This document shows positions 13,828-27,435 of a stretch of 64,000 nt of DNA, one piece after another (positions within the stretch are counted from its first letter, which is position 1; every line of letters starts with the position of its first letter). The notes below the pieces were generated by a model. That model searched no databases. It saw only the letters and a program-made list of their open reading frames with translations, and was not told the origin of the DNA. The translations under genes were made by a program, and so were the position numbers. The stretch is from Thunnus maccoyii (lineage: Eukaryota > Chordata > Actinopteri > Scombriformes > Scombridae). The DNA lies in the NCBI RefSeq assembly GCF_910596095.1, contig NC_056542.1, forward strand, positions 24,754,457 to 24,818,456, written 5' to 3'.

Positions 13828-14877
13828 GACACAGATAAAGAAACACATGTAACTGATATTGTGAAAGTTATACACACAAACTGCACACTGTTTTTATAGC
13901 CCAGAGAGAAGCATTAGTATTGATGAAAGTATCTATTAGAAAGAGCGGTTGAATGTAGTCTCGCGTTATTTCCCCTGAGAAACTCATGCTTAAGATGCAT
14001 CAATAAGACCTTGCAGGTCTGCACACCAGACCTGAACTCACAGATGGTTTATTTAATTCAAACAGTGTACAGCCTATTCAGTAAATTATAAAATTGTATA
14101 ATATTATAGTATATAAATAGTAAAAAATGTAAACATCATATCTTGTTAAAGACTTGATAATCCTGTATGATTTATTTTACTTACTGGTTAGTTAAGAAGT
14201 TTGATTGCAAACTGTAGAAAATTAGGGAGAGCAGCAAAGCAACAACTGTGGACAACAAGTCAAGGACTGGTCATTATAATCATGAAAGTTTGAGAAGACG
14301 TGTCAGGGGATCAGAACTGGTGTAGCAAAAATCATGTGGCTGAATTTCTTAGGAGCTTTGACCTGCGGTTTACCTTCAGACTAAAATTTAATTGACCAGA
14401 TATACTGTTACTGTCCACTGGACGACTTTTCCTTTGGGTTACTGAAGTGCCTTATGCTGGAAAGACAGAAAGCTCCTTACTTGGAGAAAGAGTAATCATT
14501 TGATTTAATTGAAAAAATGTCATAATCAAATAAATTAACTATTTCCTCCATGATGTTATCAACATATGAGTGAAATCATAAAACATGGCAACATCCTTGC
14601 TCCAAACCAGGAATTCATTCATTCATTCGCTCGCTCACTTTGTGGCCTTTCTTTATTTTATTCAGGGTGGATTATGTTCTAGGACGCTTTAGGTAGACAA
14701 ATAAGCAATACATAATTACAGTAATATACCATTTCCTAGCTGTAACATAAGGTTAATAGGTTTTTTAGGATCATAAAAGTTCATCCAAAGATGTCCACTA
14801 ATGATGGCTTGGTTTCCATTTGTGGCCAAGCTAGCAGTGTGGCTCTATGGCAACATTAGTTGGTCCAGACTGAAATA

Positions 14878-14960
14878 TGATCCCTGACTTTTCCTCTAGT
14901 GCCAACATGGGCTTGACATCCATGGATGAATTGCCATGAAATTTGGTTCAGACAACCACC
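14878..14960 (+). repeat. Fragment of a teleost dispersed repeat
   Basis: 'tgatccctgacttttcctct', 'agtgccaacatgggcttgac' and 'gatgaattgccatgaaattt' followed by 'ggttcagaca' match, in order, part of the same broad repeat family as the copy near 4.4-4.7 kb. It is short and diverged; ends are approximate. Confidence 0.5.
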
Positions 14961-17900
14961 ATCTCCCGAAGAAAATGTAAAGAGCTTTTGTTCTGATCTT
15001 ATAGTTAGAAAGTAGGGAAAGTTTTGTGTTAGGAGTGGTGAGGAATATTCAGATTATATATAAAGGTCCTCATTAATGGCGCAAAGCAAGTTGTTCTTAT
15101 CAAAGGGTGGAAGAACTTCAATTCATGATAAAGTTGAATTATATCTTTTATAATTTTGGGCTTGGAATAAAATCTTGATATGCCATTTAGAAAAGACAAG
15201 CAAAGTTTTCAGTGAGGTCACTGACTGCAGGCAACAAGTTGACCTGAGGCCTCTGTCCATCTAAACAAGATTTCATTAAGCCGAAGCTGAGGGACTTTAC
15301 AGGTAATATCTGCAATCAGAAACAATCCTGATTAAAAAAAAGTACTATCAGATTACAGACTAAATAAGTCCTTGATGTGTTTTAAAGTGTTGCCTCATGG
15401 TCGAAGCAATTATCTTATATTTGTGCTTTCTCATATAATCCCAGAGCATAATTGCAAACATTAATTTCATTTTCTCTTCTAAATTGTCTGTCTCTCCTGA
15501 CTCTCAAGGTCTTTCTTTTGAACCATTTGCTGTTTGATGGGCTAAAACAGCTTGCCGCAGATTATGTTTTCTAATAAAGCACTTGGTAACTGTTTTTAAA
15601 AGTGATATAGGTGATTTAATTTATGTTTTCATCATCGACATCATTCTCTGCCCACTTTCCCCCTCCTCATTTTTCATCTCTGCCCCTGGCCTTCCCTTCA
15701 TGTCTGACAATACAGTACGAGCCAGTTGATTAGAGCGGAACAGAGAGTCCATCTACTGAAGAGGTTTCTGACCTGTACAGCAACACAACGCTGCAATTAA
15801 CTCAAGTACTATGACTCACTAGTGGCAGGGGGAGAGACCGAGGGAAAAAAAACATGCACACATTCCTTGAAAAACTGTGTGCATGCGTGCTTTCTTTTAT
15901 GACGACAGGGATGTCGTTGTGAACCCTGTGTGTATGGATACTCTCAGATTGACAGGGACTGATCGCTCATTCCAGCGGAGGGTTAACTTCATACATCAGC
16001 ATTAGAGGAATACAGTAAACTTTGCATGAAGATCAATCGAAAAGCCTCTCTTTAGTGAGGCCCCTGTTAAAATCGCACAGACATACACATACAGAGCCTA
16101 ATTCAAGCCAGTAGGCCTACATGCATGTTTATGCTCTGTACAGCTGCAATATGACCATCCTGAGCTGAGCACTTAAAGTAAGGCCATGAGAGGTGAATAT
16201 GACATCCAGTGAAATGAGGTGGATGAACCAAACATCTTACCTGATATGCAGCAGCAGGCAAAAACATGTAAGGTATGCAGCAGAATCCCTTATTCAAATC
16301 GCAAATGTATAGATGGAGGGAAGCATCTTCTTATCAAATGCTATAAAGAGTCATAAGCAGATGGCCACTACATGGATTTAAGCATAGACTAACAATGAGT
16401 ACAGCTGAGTGTAGCAGTTGCATAAACCATAAACCAGGAGCTGAGACTGATTAAACTGAGATAAAGAATATTAAGTCAAGCTGACACAAACCCAGGTTTC
16501 AATTTGGAGGGCTGTCTATGAAGCCAGTAATAACAAGGGAAATAGTTTATGTGAATACGCTGTGTGCAAGATGAAAGTCATGTTTACATCTGTAAAGCCA
16601 ACATTCAAACAGGCCTTATTATTCTCCTCCCAACGTTTGCGTTAAGCCAACAGGGGCTCCATAAACAAGCAACAAGCCAAGTCTGTTGCAAAACCATTTA
16701 AGCCCATAACACTCCATCATGAGCCACGCATCAGCATAAAAGCATCATAATAATATATCAAATAATAGCTTAAAGAAAATAACATCAGCCGCTGCAAAAA
16801 ATATACTGTCATTCACAGTTCAAGGCAAATAGCCTACTGCACAGAGCAGCAGGCAAAAAGCAGAAGCTATCACATGAACCACAAGCAACACAGACAGCCA
16901 CCTTAAGCTCACACACAGAGCCCAAACATTACCTCATGAAACGCATGTTAGAGTAAGCAGCAAACACTTAGCTTGCTGAGGTGAAGCAGGAGAATTGATC
17001 ATAACAGAGCTGGAAGTGAGCATGTTGTCCATCAGGTGGTGAACAGTCACATAATTATCAACACCTGTGGCAGCAGCAGCAACAGGGACCACTGTGCAAA
17101 CACGATTATTTCCTCTGCAAACTCGTCTTGAGGCGACATTATGGGACTGTTGGCGGACCAGTTTATGAATGGTGAACTTTCAAATAAGCAGAACAGCAGT
17201 GAACATGGTTATAGCAAAACAGTGAGCCGGTTAGGCCTTCCCAGGGCTTAAATAGACCGCCCTGTTATGAAGGATGCATTAGATATGTAGTGTTGTGTCC
17301 AGTAGAGTATGTCACATGAGTATGCAGCATTTTTGTCTGCCAGAATTTGCTTGTAGAAATTGCTCCATTTGCAGCCAAAAAAGTCACAGAAATAGCAACT
17401 GAGCTCTGACTCCAAAGACGTCCAAAGAAATTAATCATATATAGAAAAGGATGTTCAGCCTGTTGGGATTTTTTAAGGCCAAACTGCCCAAAAAATCCAA
17501 ACAGGCCTTTTTCAACAGCAGACATTTTACTTGTTATAACAGGAAAAGCACAACTGTCACTGATAACTTTAATGATGATTCCATTATCCTCGTGTCCCAG
17601 TAAGCCATAACAGTGTGTGCACAGTACCGGGAGCCTGAAACTAAAGCAGGTAACAGAAACTCCATCTTTAATTCTGTCATTTACAGTCTATGTTTTCCTA
17701 CTGTGACGTCAAAATGTCAACAACAAACAACAAAAAATACCCAAGCTCATTGAAAGCTTTAAAAAAAAAAAGAAAAAAAAATACTGAATGCAATTCTGAG
17801 GAGAAACATGCTGACTTTATCATCTATGATAGAGGCAAAGATAGTGTGTCTTTGTGTCAAATGTTGGACACTAAATCTCTCCTGATGTAGGCTACGTGTA

Positions 17901-20520
17901 TGCGAAAAAATGTAAGCCGCTTATGACAGCAGCATCTGCTAGGTGAGTGTAATATTATGTGATATAAATATGCACACAATGTATAGAAATGATGATGCTG
18001 GAGATGCTGCAGAATACAGTAGGTCTATGTTAAACAGAGAAAGCAGCTTCATCACGCCTTCAACATAACTATTTTACACAGAAGGCTATTTTATTTATTT
18101 ATTTAGGACACTTTTTTCCCCATACACCAGACTTTGAACCTGTCTGACGAGCCTTACAACTGTACCTCTGTAATGAAATCCTGCAGGAGGAGAGTGGATT
18201 AGTTGGCTTCCAGTCATTTGTTCTGTTTCTCATAAGCACACTCGATATCTAAGACACCACAGAGGAGATTTTGAAACATGGTGAGTCAAATAAACTGTAG
18301 GCACTCGGAGGAGCAGTAAATATTCATATTTCACTTCATATTTCTTGACTGTACAGCAGGAGCAGGGAGGAGTGGTAGGATGGTGTTAATGAATAAAGAC
18401 AGTAAATCTTGTAGTGCACCTCCACGGCCAATCAGGTGATTTGAAAATGGTGCTGGTAAGAAGTTAGACAGGTGCCATTGACAGTGTATGAGTGAACGCC
18501 ATACACTGCTGTCAGTGACAGGGGGATCAGGCTAATGTTAGCCTCATTAACATACGAGAGTAGAGCTAAAAACACACAGGGGGACAGACTCAGGTAGTCC
18601 ACTGACACTCACTCATCCTCTCTCTCACATTTACAGATAATTCATTGCCAGTCCTCAGTGTCATGTCTCTGTAGCTTAGCTCAACGTTAAACTTTCTGTC
18701 ACCTCTGATTATTTGAGATTTTCTGTCCTTGAGTTTAAAACAAAAGTTGATGTGGTTCCTGATGTGTTTAGCAGTTCCTTGACTCTAAAATAGGACATAT
18801 AAACCCCAAAACAAAGTAGTGTCTCGCTGTTGTGGCACCAATATTGTTTATTACTGCCTGGTGATGCAGGCCTATGCTCAGCATCAGTTTCATAGTACTT
18901 CAAGGACATCTAAAAGCAATGACGAAGTTAACCCACAAAATATAACACAATAACAATAATATAATAATATCTATTTAAGCCTGAATGCCAGCAAACATCC
19001 CCAGGGAAGTGAAAAGTTTCAGGTCTTGAACTACACAAAGTTAAAGAATGGAAATATTTTAAAAATGCTTTAGAGCCTTCCTGTGACCTCGCCAGAAACC
19101 GAACAAATGAAGAATTTTAAATGAATCCGACAAGTCCTGCAAGCAAATCAGTACATAACAGGACATAACAGGAATGATAATGGATCCTGGCAAGTGAAAG
19201 CAGCTGCATACCTAGAGCTCTTTTTGACTGATGAAGATAATAAAACATCTTTTTTAATGAAATAGCTTTATGATTTAAAAGTAAAGAGGCAACCTTTAAT
19301 GACTTGAATAAAGAAGTCAATCACTGATTAATTGATGCTTTAGCTTGAACAGTGAGTTATAAGCTTAAGTAAGACCTTACAGCTTTAATGAAACGTTTAA
19401 AACCAATTGCATTATTACTAAAGCAATTTGCTTTTAAGACATTAACTTGCAGTGTGCCGCACATACCATGTAGTGTATGAAGGCCACTCAGCCTTTTTCC
19501 ACAAAGCACAGTCATGCTGTTACTTTCTTTTTCTGACACAAATCGCACTTTCTGAGTTCCAGAGATTTTTATCAGACAAAAAACCAGAATGTCAGTTTTT
19601 CTTTTATTTAATTTTGACCTTGAAGCTTGAGGGGCATTCAAGCATTTCTCTTCAGACCTCAAACCATTTGGATAATGTGTTCAACAACATTTCTTAATTG
19701 TTCAGCTGGTTTCTATTATGATCTGTCAGACTTTTATTCTATGTATTATGATTGTGATGCTGAGCAAGAGCATAATGCAGGATCTTTTTTTCTCAAGACT
19801 GAAGTGATACTTTCCAACATACTTGCATCTGAGATAATTGGATGTGCAAATGTCTCCTCTGAAAAAAATTACTATCAAAGATGAGGTGAAGATATAAATG
19901 AAACATTGTTACTGATATCAAGTACAATCATAATCACAACAGTGTGTGGTGCGCTGATTATATTTTTAATGAAACACACAAATATTTGTCTGAAAAAAAT
20001 CAGGAAACTCTTTCAGCAGCATTTTCTTTCTTGGATGCTGGTTGCTGCACATGCATCACACACAACTAAAGGTTTATTTAGTCAAAGAATTACATTCTGA
20101 CCCACTTTGGTCTCATTTTGACAGAGCTCCATCAGTGATCATTGGTGGCATGAAGAAAAGAAAGCACCAGAGAGAAATGTATTTCCTTCATGAACCAGGC
20201 TGGTGGCCTGCCACACCTAAATAATTCCACCAAGTCATTTCGCCCCCGCTGAGATTGAATGGGCACCAAAGCACACATTGCTTCTGGTCTACCAGAATGA
20301 AAGATTCAAATGCAGTGATGGAGTGAAAATATTTTCCAGCTTGAGAGTTGCAACATAGGATATGTTTTACATTGTGTTTCCTCATCTACACATGTGAATT
20401 AATAACTTCCAGAATAATCTAAGCTTTTTTCATGATCCAAAGGAAAAACAAACCTGAACAAGGAAATATAATATTTCCCCCCTTTTTTTCTCTTTTTCTG
20501 TCTATATACTGTATATGTTA

Positions 20521-20521
<1 letters not shown>

Positions 20522-20549
<28 letters not shown>
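20522..20549. repeat. (GT)n microsatellite upstream of cck
   Basis: About 28 bases of uninterrupted TG/GT, roughly 385 bp upstream of the inferred cck transcription start, followed by further scattered TG-rich stretches up to about 20680. Confidence 0.9.
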
Positions 20550-20552
<3 letters not shown>

Positions 20553-20832
20553 GCCATTTAAATGCTCAGACAGCAATGCATTTTACTTCATGTTAAAGAG
20601 CCTTTCAGCTTCTCTGAACTACATATTCAAACTACCAATGTGTGTATGTGTGTGAATGTGTGTGTGTGTATCTCTCTGTTTCTCACACAGGTGAGCGAGG
20701 GAGGCAACATAATTAAAGCTGCCACCTTTGTCCCGACCCTTCTTCATATAGGTGACTGTGAGTGCATGTCTGCGTGTGTACGTGTCAGTTCATTTGTGCA
20801 GTTGCAGTATGTGTACTTGTTTGCGTCTTCAG

Positions 20833-20910
20833 TTGCATCAGCGGCATCAGTTTCTGCGCCAGCAGTAGGCTCCTCCCATCTGTCCAGGCCCCTCCTGTGT
20901 CAGTATAAAA
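20833..20910 (+). promoter_or_regulatory. cck: cck core promoter with TATA box
   Basis: TATAAAA lies at 20904-20910, about 25-30 bp before the inferred start of exon 1. Upstream are two C-rich, Sp1-like stretches (GGCTCCTCCC and GGCCCCTCCTG), a CATCTG E-box-type hexamer at about 20877-20882, and TTGCATCAGC at 20833-20842. The last differs at two positions from the CTGCGTCAGC CRE/TRE element described in mammalian CCK promoters. The TATA call rests on sequence and position. The factor-site assignments are by resemblance only. Confidence 0.65.
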
Positions 20911-20934
20911 CATCTCATCCTCTCTCTCACTCAC

Positions 20935-21005
20935 TCACAGCCTGAACACTGGAGCAAAGCTCAACATCAGACTAATCTTCTCCTTGTCAACGCCAACAAT
21001 TGCAG
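20935..21005 (+). other. cck: cck exon 1 (5' UTR)
   Basis: Inferred non-coding first exon. It starts about 30 bp after the TATA box and ends at GCAG followed by the splice donor GTAAGG (donor GT at 21006-21007). Intron 1 then runs to 23276 (2,271 bp). A non-coding exon 1 with the start codon just inside exon 2 is the known organisation of vertebrate CCK genes. The exact start site is not determined. Confidence 0.7.
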
Positions 21006-23278
21006 GTAAGGATGAAAAACTGATTGTGAAATTGTGTCCTTTAGTTGTTTTCAGGGTTTTTGTTGCAGCAGGACAAATTCCAAATTTATTACAAATACTT
21101 AAAACACTTTGTGAAGCTGATTGGTTCTTTGAGCTAATTACTTCTTTCATTTTCAATTATTTGTCTTGCCTTTTTTGTCTTTTAGTGTTTTGCACAGCAC
21201 AAATGCAAAAAGTGTATGTTTGATCTGTAAAGCTGCAAGGAAAGGAATAATTTTTGAAATGTGATTTTCACATTTCATTTAAAATTTCATTTCAATAGAA
21301 TGAAAATTAAATAAATTTTCATTTAAATAATAATAAAAAATCTGTATCAGTAGTTTTAATTCAGTTAGTTTAAACTTTGAGGGAACATATAAAACATATA
21401 ACCTCAATACATAATATAACAGGCAAAACTGCCAAATGTTGAAGCATATTAATGACAAAATACTTAATAATGTAAAATAATGACAGCTGCATATTTCTAT
21501 TATCAGTGTGCAAATATTCAGATTAGAGCATTGGAATTTTGTTTCCTCTCTTAACTTCCACCTGGAGAATTTTTGTGCGTTTGTCTTTGTACAGGAACTG
21601 AGCTTGGAGGTGTTCAAAAATATATTTTTTCCATCTTAATTTATTCAGCTTAATTTTTATTCTGAGGAGTGGAGAGGGGAGGGCTTTCACACACATTACA
21701 GTACCGCATCATTACCAGCCCATTGAATAATGAATGAGAAACAATGACCAGCTGCTAAGAGGAATTATATTAGCATGGAGAGAATGACTGTTTACACCAC
21801 CACTGTGTCAATTGAAACAAAATTATTCAATGGCTAAATGGGCTGTTGTATTGAGTTACAGTGATAAAATTACACAGGAACACAGATTCGAGATGACATT
21901 TGGTTTAAAACCACTGAGTGGAAGGTTTTCATCTCAAGATGCTGTACTGTATTTTCTAGTTGATGAAGTGAGCTGATAATGTCTGTAATCTTCATGTCCA
22001 GTGAACACTAACTGGAGGAAGCTGTGGACTCTGTATACACATCTTTGTTTGGAGCACACATGTTTATGAGTTCTGATTCCTGCCTCTGTTGAAATATTCA
22101 CCCCAACAAATAAATAAGAGTCTTTAAAGTAAAGCTAGATGCTACTACTACTACTACTAGCTACTACTTGTCAAAAACATTTATACCTCCTGTGTGTTTG
22201 TTTTTTATGCATAAAGTGCAGGAAATGATTATGCTTTGACTAGATAAAGAAAGGGAGAAGAATGAAAAAAAGGAAAAATTGAGGTGCAATTGCACAAAGA
22301 CCTCAAGTAACAGTGCATTAGAGTAAAAAGAGAGAGAGAGGTCCACAGAGAGCACTGCTGTAATAGAAACACAGAGAGAGACAGACAGACAGAGAGCGAG
22401 AGAGAGAGGTTTAGATTATTGGAAATTGAAAACCTCAAAGCGACTGGCATTGTTGGTTTTATCTAATTGGATAATTTCCTCTGGAAGAATGTTCTGGCAC
22501 AGAGCGTCATTTATCAAAACTAACATGCTGCTGTTCTCAGCCAGGCTACAAGACAAATGCAGTATTAGAAAACAGTATACCAGCCTTTGTAAGAATTTTT
22601 TGTGTAGTTTTTTTTTGCACATTAAATATTCTTATCACAATGATGTAAAACTACATTTTCATAGACAATATGACAGAAACTGCATGAATTCATGAGTACA
22701 TCAGGACTTCTTCTAGGCCAATATTTAAATTTTCTTATGTGAGAAAGAGATTGAAGAAAGGGGAGAAATTCACGTAATTTATTCACTCAGCACTGTCATG
22801 TTAATACCGACTTTCATGTGAACCCTGTTAAAAAAAACAGCAAACAGAGCAAAATGTAGATTTAGAGATAATTGGTTGTGTTTCCTTTGGGATTCTGCTA
22901 ATGCTGACAGTGAGCATACATCACAGCTGCGCCACATTTAACTATGTTAAATACCAAATTGTTCCGCCACTCTGTGACAGAGTGAGAGAGTGTGTAAGAC
23001 AGACAAAATGATATTTGCCTTAGGTTCCAGAAGAACCATCAGAGGTTAATTTCTTCCCCCACCGCTGTGGTTTCTACCACTGTGAAATGATTTATTGCTG
23101 CTTTCTGCAAAAGTCGCATTACCTGTTACTTCGCCCCCTGAGAAGCACATATTTAATGAGCGCGAGGGAGGCAGTTGAAAGGCACAGACAGTAAAGAGCA
23201 AGTGATCTAACAGGAAAATGACAGTGTTGAATTTATTTTAACTTATATTTTGTCCTCCTCTCTCCTCCTCCTCCAGTC

Positions 23279-24790
23279 ATGAATGTAGGTATCTGTGTGT
23301 GTGTTCTCCTGGCTGCTCTGTCCAGTGGTTCCCTGAGTCTGCCCTCACAGTCAATGGTGAGACACACACACACACACACACACACACTGTAATACACTCA
23401 CAGTCAAGATTTGCAAAAAAAATCTGGTATAATCATGACCCATCACACAAAAAGAAATTGAAAGACAGCAACACTTACATTCAGTATATGAAACATTATA
23501 TTATTTATAGGTACAACAATGTGGCATATGCCTCAATCTTACTCATTTAATTCAGAACTAAGCTTGAGAAGCAAGTACAATAATTGGTAGATGCATAAAA
23601 GCCATGTCCTTGATAAACAGTCAGAACTGGGTGAGTTTTTGCAAACTGTTTCAATTTTAAGTTACAGTAAAGTCAAAATTTAGGTACTGATTAGATATAG
23701 GATTTTTTTTTTACTTTTTTCATGTTCTCCAGTCACAGAGAGCTGATGGTGAGACTCTGGTGTCAGACAGCCTACCTGCCCCTTCACCCAACCACACACG
23801 CCAGGTCCGCTCAGCTCCAGCGCTCCCCTCAGGGCAGCTTGCCAACTACAACCAACCCCGGGAGGAGGCAGACGCTCGAAACAGCCTGAGCCAGCTACTG
23901 GCCAGACTGATCTCCAGGAAAGGTGAGCCGTCGGATGTCACTGATGTGAGCATGGAGAGAAGAAGAGAGAAGAGGTGGATAGAAAGAGTAATTGGGAGCT
24001 GCAGTCTTTCCCTTTAGCCATCTCATCTCACAACACACATAAAATTCCTCTCATATTATTTTGCTTGCGGTCTTCTCTCTTCCTAACATCCATCCTTCTG
24101 TAATGTACCATCACTCATGCTGTGCCGTACTCCCACCATCTGGCATTTCCCACCTCCCTCTACAGTAGCTTCCTCTGTCCTCCCTCCATGTTTCCATACC
24201 TCCTCCTTGTTCCTTCCTTCTGTCTTTTCCATTTATGCTTCCCTCCTTTCTTTTCTCTGCCGGCCTGCTCCTTCTGTCCTTCCCTCCACATCTCCTGACC
24301 TCATTCTCTTCTCTCTATATCACTGTGTGTCTCAGTGTCTTTTTCAAGTCAACACTGAGTCACTGGGAGACCTGCTGAGCTCATTGGTCTGACTGAACAC
24401 ACAAAGACAGGAATAGAAACAAAACAAGTCAGCATGAGTTACTTCAACAATCTCATTCAGAGGGTATACACTGTTATTTCACAGTCACTCTAGTAGACTT
24501 GCAAGTAGACAAGCAGTGGAATCATGTTTTGGTTGTGAAGCTCTCAATGTGCTCTAGATTAACGCAACACACACACACACACACACACATCTTTCTGTCC
24601 TAATTACATCGTCAGTGTCATGAAACTTGACCCTTTCCTGTCTCTGTCTACTCCAGGCTACCAAACCAGATCCTCCATCACCAGCAGAGCCAGTGGTCTC
24701 TCCCCCAGCCACAGGATAAAGGACAGAGATTACCTGGGCTGGATGGACTTTGGGCGGCGTAGTGCGGAGGAGTACGAATACTCCTCATAA
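23279..24790 (+). CDS. cck: Prepro-cholecystokinin (CCK)
   Basis: Secreted precursor of the gut/brain peptide cholecystokinin. Coding exons are 23279-23356 (78 nt), 23733-23922 (190 nt) and 24657-24790 (134 nt), together 402 nt or 133 residues plus stop. Introns 2 (376 bp) and 3 (734 bp) have GTGAG donors and CAG acceptors. Exon 2 begins at 23277 after CTCCAG, so the ATG follows only two UTR bases, as in other CCK genes. Residues 1-20 form a signal peptide with hydrophobic core VCVLLAALS. The propeptide follows and contains RLISRKG at 84-90. The hormone DYLGWMDF is residues 114-121, released after Arg113; Tyr115 is the sulfated tyrosine of the family and Gly122 supplies the C-terminal amide. 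Arg123-Arg124 is the dibasic cleavage site, and the tail SAEEYEYSS carries two more acidic-context tyrosines. Length fits fish CCKs (about 120-140). Asn46-His-Thr is a possible N-glycosylation sequon. Which teleost paralogue (a or b) this is cannot be settled here. Confidence 0.96.
23362..23387. repeat. (CA)n microsatellite in cck intron 2
   Basis: Uninterrupted CA run starting within six bases of the exon 2 splice donor. Its closeness to the donor means length changes there could in principle affect splicing; that is inference. Confidence 0.9.
24566..24589. repeat. (CA)n microsatellite in cck intron 3
   Basis: CA run of about 24 bases located 67 bp before the exon 4 acceptor. The rest of intron 3 (about 24050-24330) is strikingly pyrimidine-rich and contains a spurious 91-codon open frame. 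Confidence 0.85.
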
Positions 24791-24840
24791 AGGCATGGCA
24801 AGCTTTCTCCAAACCCTGAGTTGCAACCCCCAACACCGCC

Positions 24841-24846
24841 AATAAA
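24841..24846 (+). terminator. cck: cck polyadenylation signal
   Basis: Canonical AATAAA 51 bases after the TAA stop, giving a short 3' UTR if used. Other AATAAA hexamers occur farther downstream (for example near 25511), so longer transcripts are possible. Confidence 0.65.
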
Positions 24847-27180
24847 AGCCCATATAAATAAGCCCTTTTCACACTGCACTTACTGTAACCCAGGGGTGAC
24901 TGGACCCTAGAAGGAGTTTAGCGTAGTAATATATAAGCAGAGAGTAGAAGAATTTTCCAATCTCCATGCTGAGCTTGAGAGCACTTTTAAAATTGCAACA
25001 ACAGATGAAACATTATAATCTAAAAACAAAGGGAGCTCTCCAGCATTATATTTAAGCACAACATGTAAAAGATGTTCAGTATTTTTGTTATAGTCAAGAT
25101 ATCCCAATGAAAAGAGAAAAAACAACAATATGTTAGTTGTCTCTCAATATTTTCCAACTCTCCCTGTCTGTGGTTCTCAGCCCCGAGCTCTTTCACTCAG
25201 ATGTAAATCTTTAAAAAATGGGTCACAAATATCTACTTTCATTGTTCAATTACATGCTGTCATATAACTTTATGGACTAATAAGAATGATATGGCTGAAA
25301 GTTGCCCTAACAGGTGCAACACAATAAACAGGAGAGTGAAGGAGTTGTCACAGTCTGTACACGCCCACACAGTCCTGAGAAGAGCTCCAGTCAGGCTACA
25401 TAAATGAAAACACCTGTGTGGGCGGACTACTGATGTGTAGCACACAGACAATACTTGTTAATTGGTTCAATTCATTGTTGGTTTTGGTCTTTAATGGGAT
25501 TTTATAACAATAAAGAATATTATCAGACTTTAAGACCTTTAAAACTAACAGGTCAAACACAAGGTAAAGTTATCTTTTACTGGTGATAACATAAACAGAA
25601 ATGGTCTGCAGCAACATTTAGCAATGTCATGTGTTTTGAATAGATTTTCAACAATCAAAATGAAATAGAAGTGACTATCAAGAGAAAAATTGTAAAAGCT
25701 ATATGGTATATAATATATACTATACTCATTCCAGTGAGGAAATCTTAAGCAGTGCTGAAGTGTCTCATTTTACTGACAATTCAGAATGTATCTGCGGCCG
25801 TCTTATGGACCACAATGAGCCACTTATTATGTGGTAATACACTTAGCCTAATTCATTTCAATTTAACACAAGTGCACATTCAAGAATTTTGAATTCATAC
25901 CACCTGCAACTAAACTAAACAATGTAATGCAATATTAAAAGGCTGGCAGAGGTTACAAGTAACAGCATTTCTGGACTGGAAGAAAAGCAGCTTTTCACCT
26001 TCAGCCCGCCAACCGAAGGTAACCCCGGGCTAAAAATGTGCAGTGTGAAAAGATTTGTATTGGCCAGCAAATGGCACTGTCTATATGAGATGCTTGGGAG
26101 TCTCCTCATGATTGCATAATGGACCTTGGTGGCAGACGCATTAAAAATCAGGAGTACAATTACTGTTGATATGAATAGAAGTGGTTCTCTTTTTATTTTT
26201 AAAAGATTATGTATGTATGTACGCACTCTGAAGGGTTAAATCTCTGTAATAAATGATATGTTTCTACCAACTTTCAGATTCATTAAAATTCAAATAAAGA
26301 TCCATGTTCCTCTGATGACAGCAAGAAATGCAAATATATTTGTTTGGGATTATCATGTAATTATGTTTTTCAGAGGCACACTTGGTGATCCCGGGCATTT
26401 CATGCAGCGGCTGCCTGCATTCAGGATCCAGAAGCATTTTCATCAGTGAACCGAGTATGAATATTTGGTGTAATTCACCAGGGGATACTAGATAAGATGA
26501 AAGCCAGAGCATTATCAGTATTCATTGTTAACATTGATCGGGTTTTCCCAGGATTAGCACTCATAATGAGCTTCAGTTTCCTGAACAGTGTACAAATTTA
26601 AACTAGATCTAATCCTGAAATTTTATGTTTTTAAATCCTAAATTCTAATTAGTCATCTGTTAGCTCTCATTAGTGCACATAGCTGACTAACAATGTGAAA
26701 TCTGTCCTCCTGGGAAATGAAATGAAGTTTTCATACACTGCAGAAATGAGGGAATACTTGTCTTTTAAAAGTTATATGCACATTATAAGATTCAATACTT
26801 TCCAAACCACATATGTATACTTGGAAACAGGCTAAATCATCTCTCTTTATTCTGATTCTCCTTTACAGACAAACACACAAAAACCCAACATACAGCACGA
26901 AGCATGATGTCTGTATCCTCCCGTCTGACACTCACAATAGTCTAGTTTATTGACTATAACTGAATGACTCATGACTTATGAAAGAGCTCAAGTGCTTCAT
27001 ATTTACTCTGCTGCTGCTGCATTACAATACACAAAGAGAGTACAGTGACAATTTGTTCTACTCGCTATTTAACAACTTTCAGATTGAGTCAGTCCACACA
27101 GTCAGGGACCATTAGCTCCATTATGACATCATACGAACAACATGACACCTTCTCTATGGACCACAATAAACGACATAAGT
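24847..27180. other. Intergenic DNA downstream of cck
   Basis: AT-rich, with no recognisable exon, RNA gene or repeat family. The short open frames on both strands lack motifs and splice context. Confidence 0.55.
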
Positions 27181-27435
27181 ATAAATAAATAAATAAATGA
27201 TCAAATACATATATACATAAAAAAATAAATATATTTTGGTAATGAAAAATAAATTAATGTCTTGGATTTCTGTTCTACATTTCCATAGATATTTTTTATT
27301 TAGGCTATTTCTGTATTTCTACTTTTATTTATTTATATATTTCTTTATTTCTATTAATTTATGTATGTATTTACTCATTTATGCATTGCGACATTTATTT
27401 ATTTATGAATTTTTACATTTATTCATTTATTTCTA
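27180..27435. repeat. Degenerate (AAAT)n/(ATTT)n tract
   Basis: An AAAT-rich block (27183-27230) is followed by an ATTT/TTTA-rich block (about 27290-27435), so the two halves are loosely inverted copies. This is simple-sequence DNA. An 81-codon frame rich in Phe/Tyr/Leu across it is an artefact of the TTTA motif. Confidence 0.75.

Noticed and set aside
17265-17525. 86-codon minus-strand open frame
   Set aside because: No known motif, no flanking splice signals and no neighbouring exons; consistent with a chance frame.
20562-20945. 127-codon plus-strand open frame overlapping the cck promoter
   Set aside because: It spans GT-rich DNA, the TATA box and the inferred transcription start. Cys/Val/Ser-rich low complexity; not a protein I can support.
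24117-24392. 91-codon open frame in cck intron 3
   Set aside because: Pyrimidine-rich intronic sequence giving Pro/Ser/Leu bias. It lies between exons 3 and 4, whose splice sites are clear.
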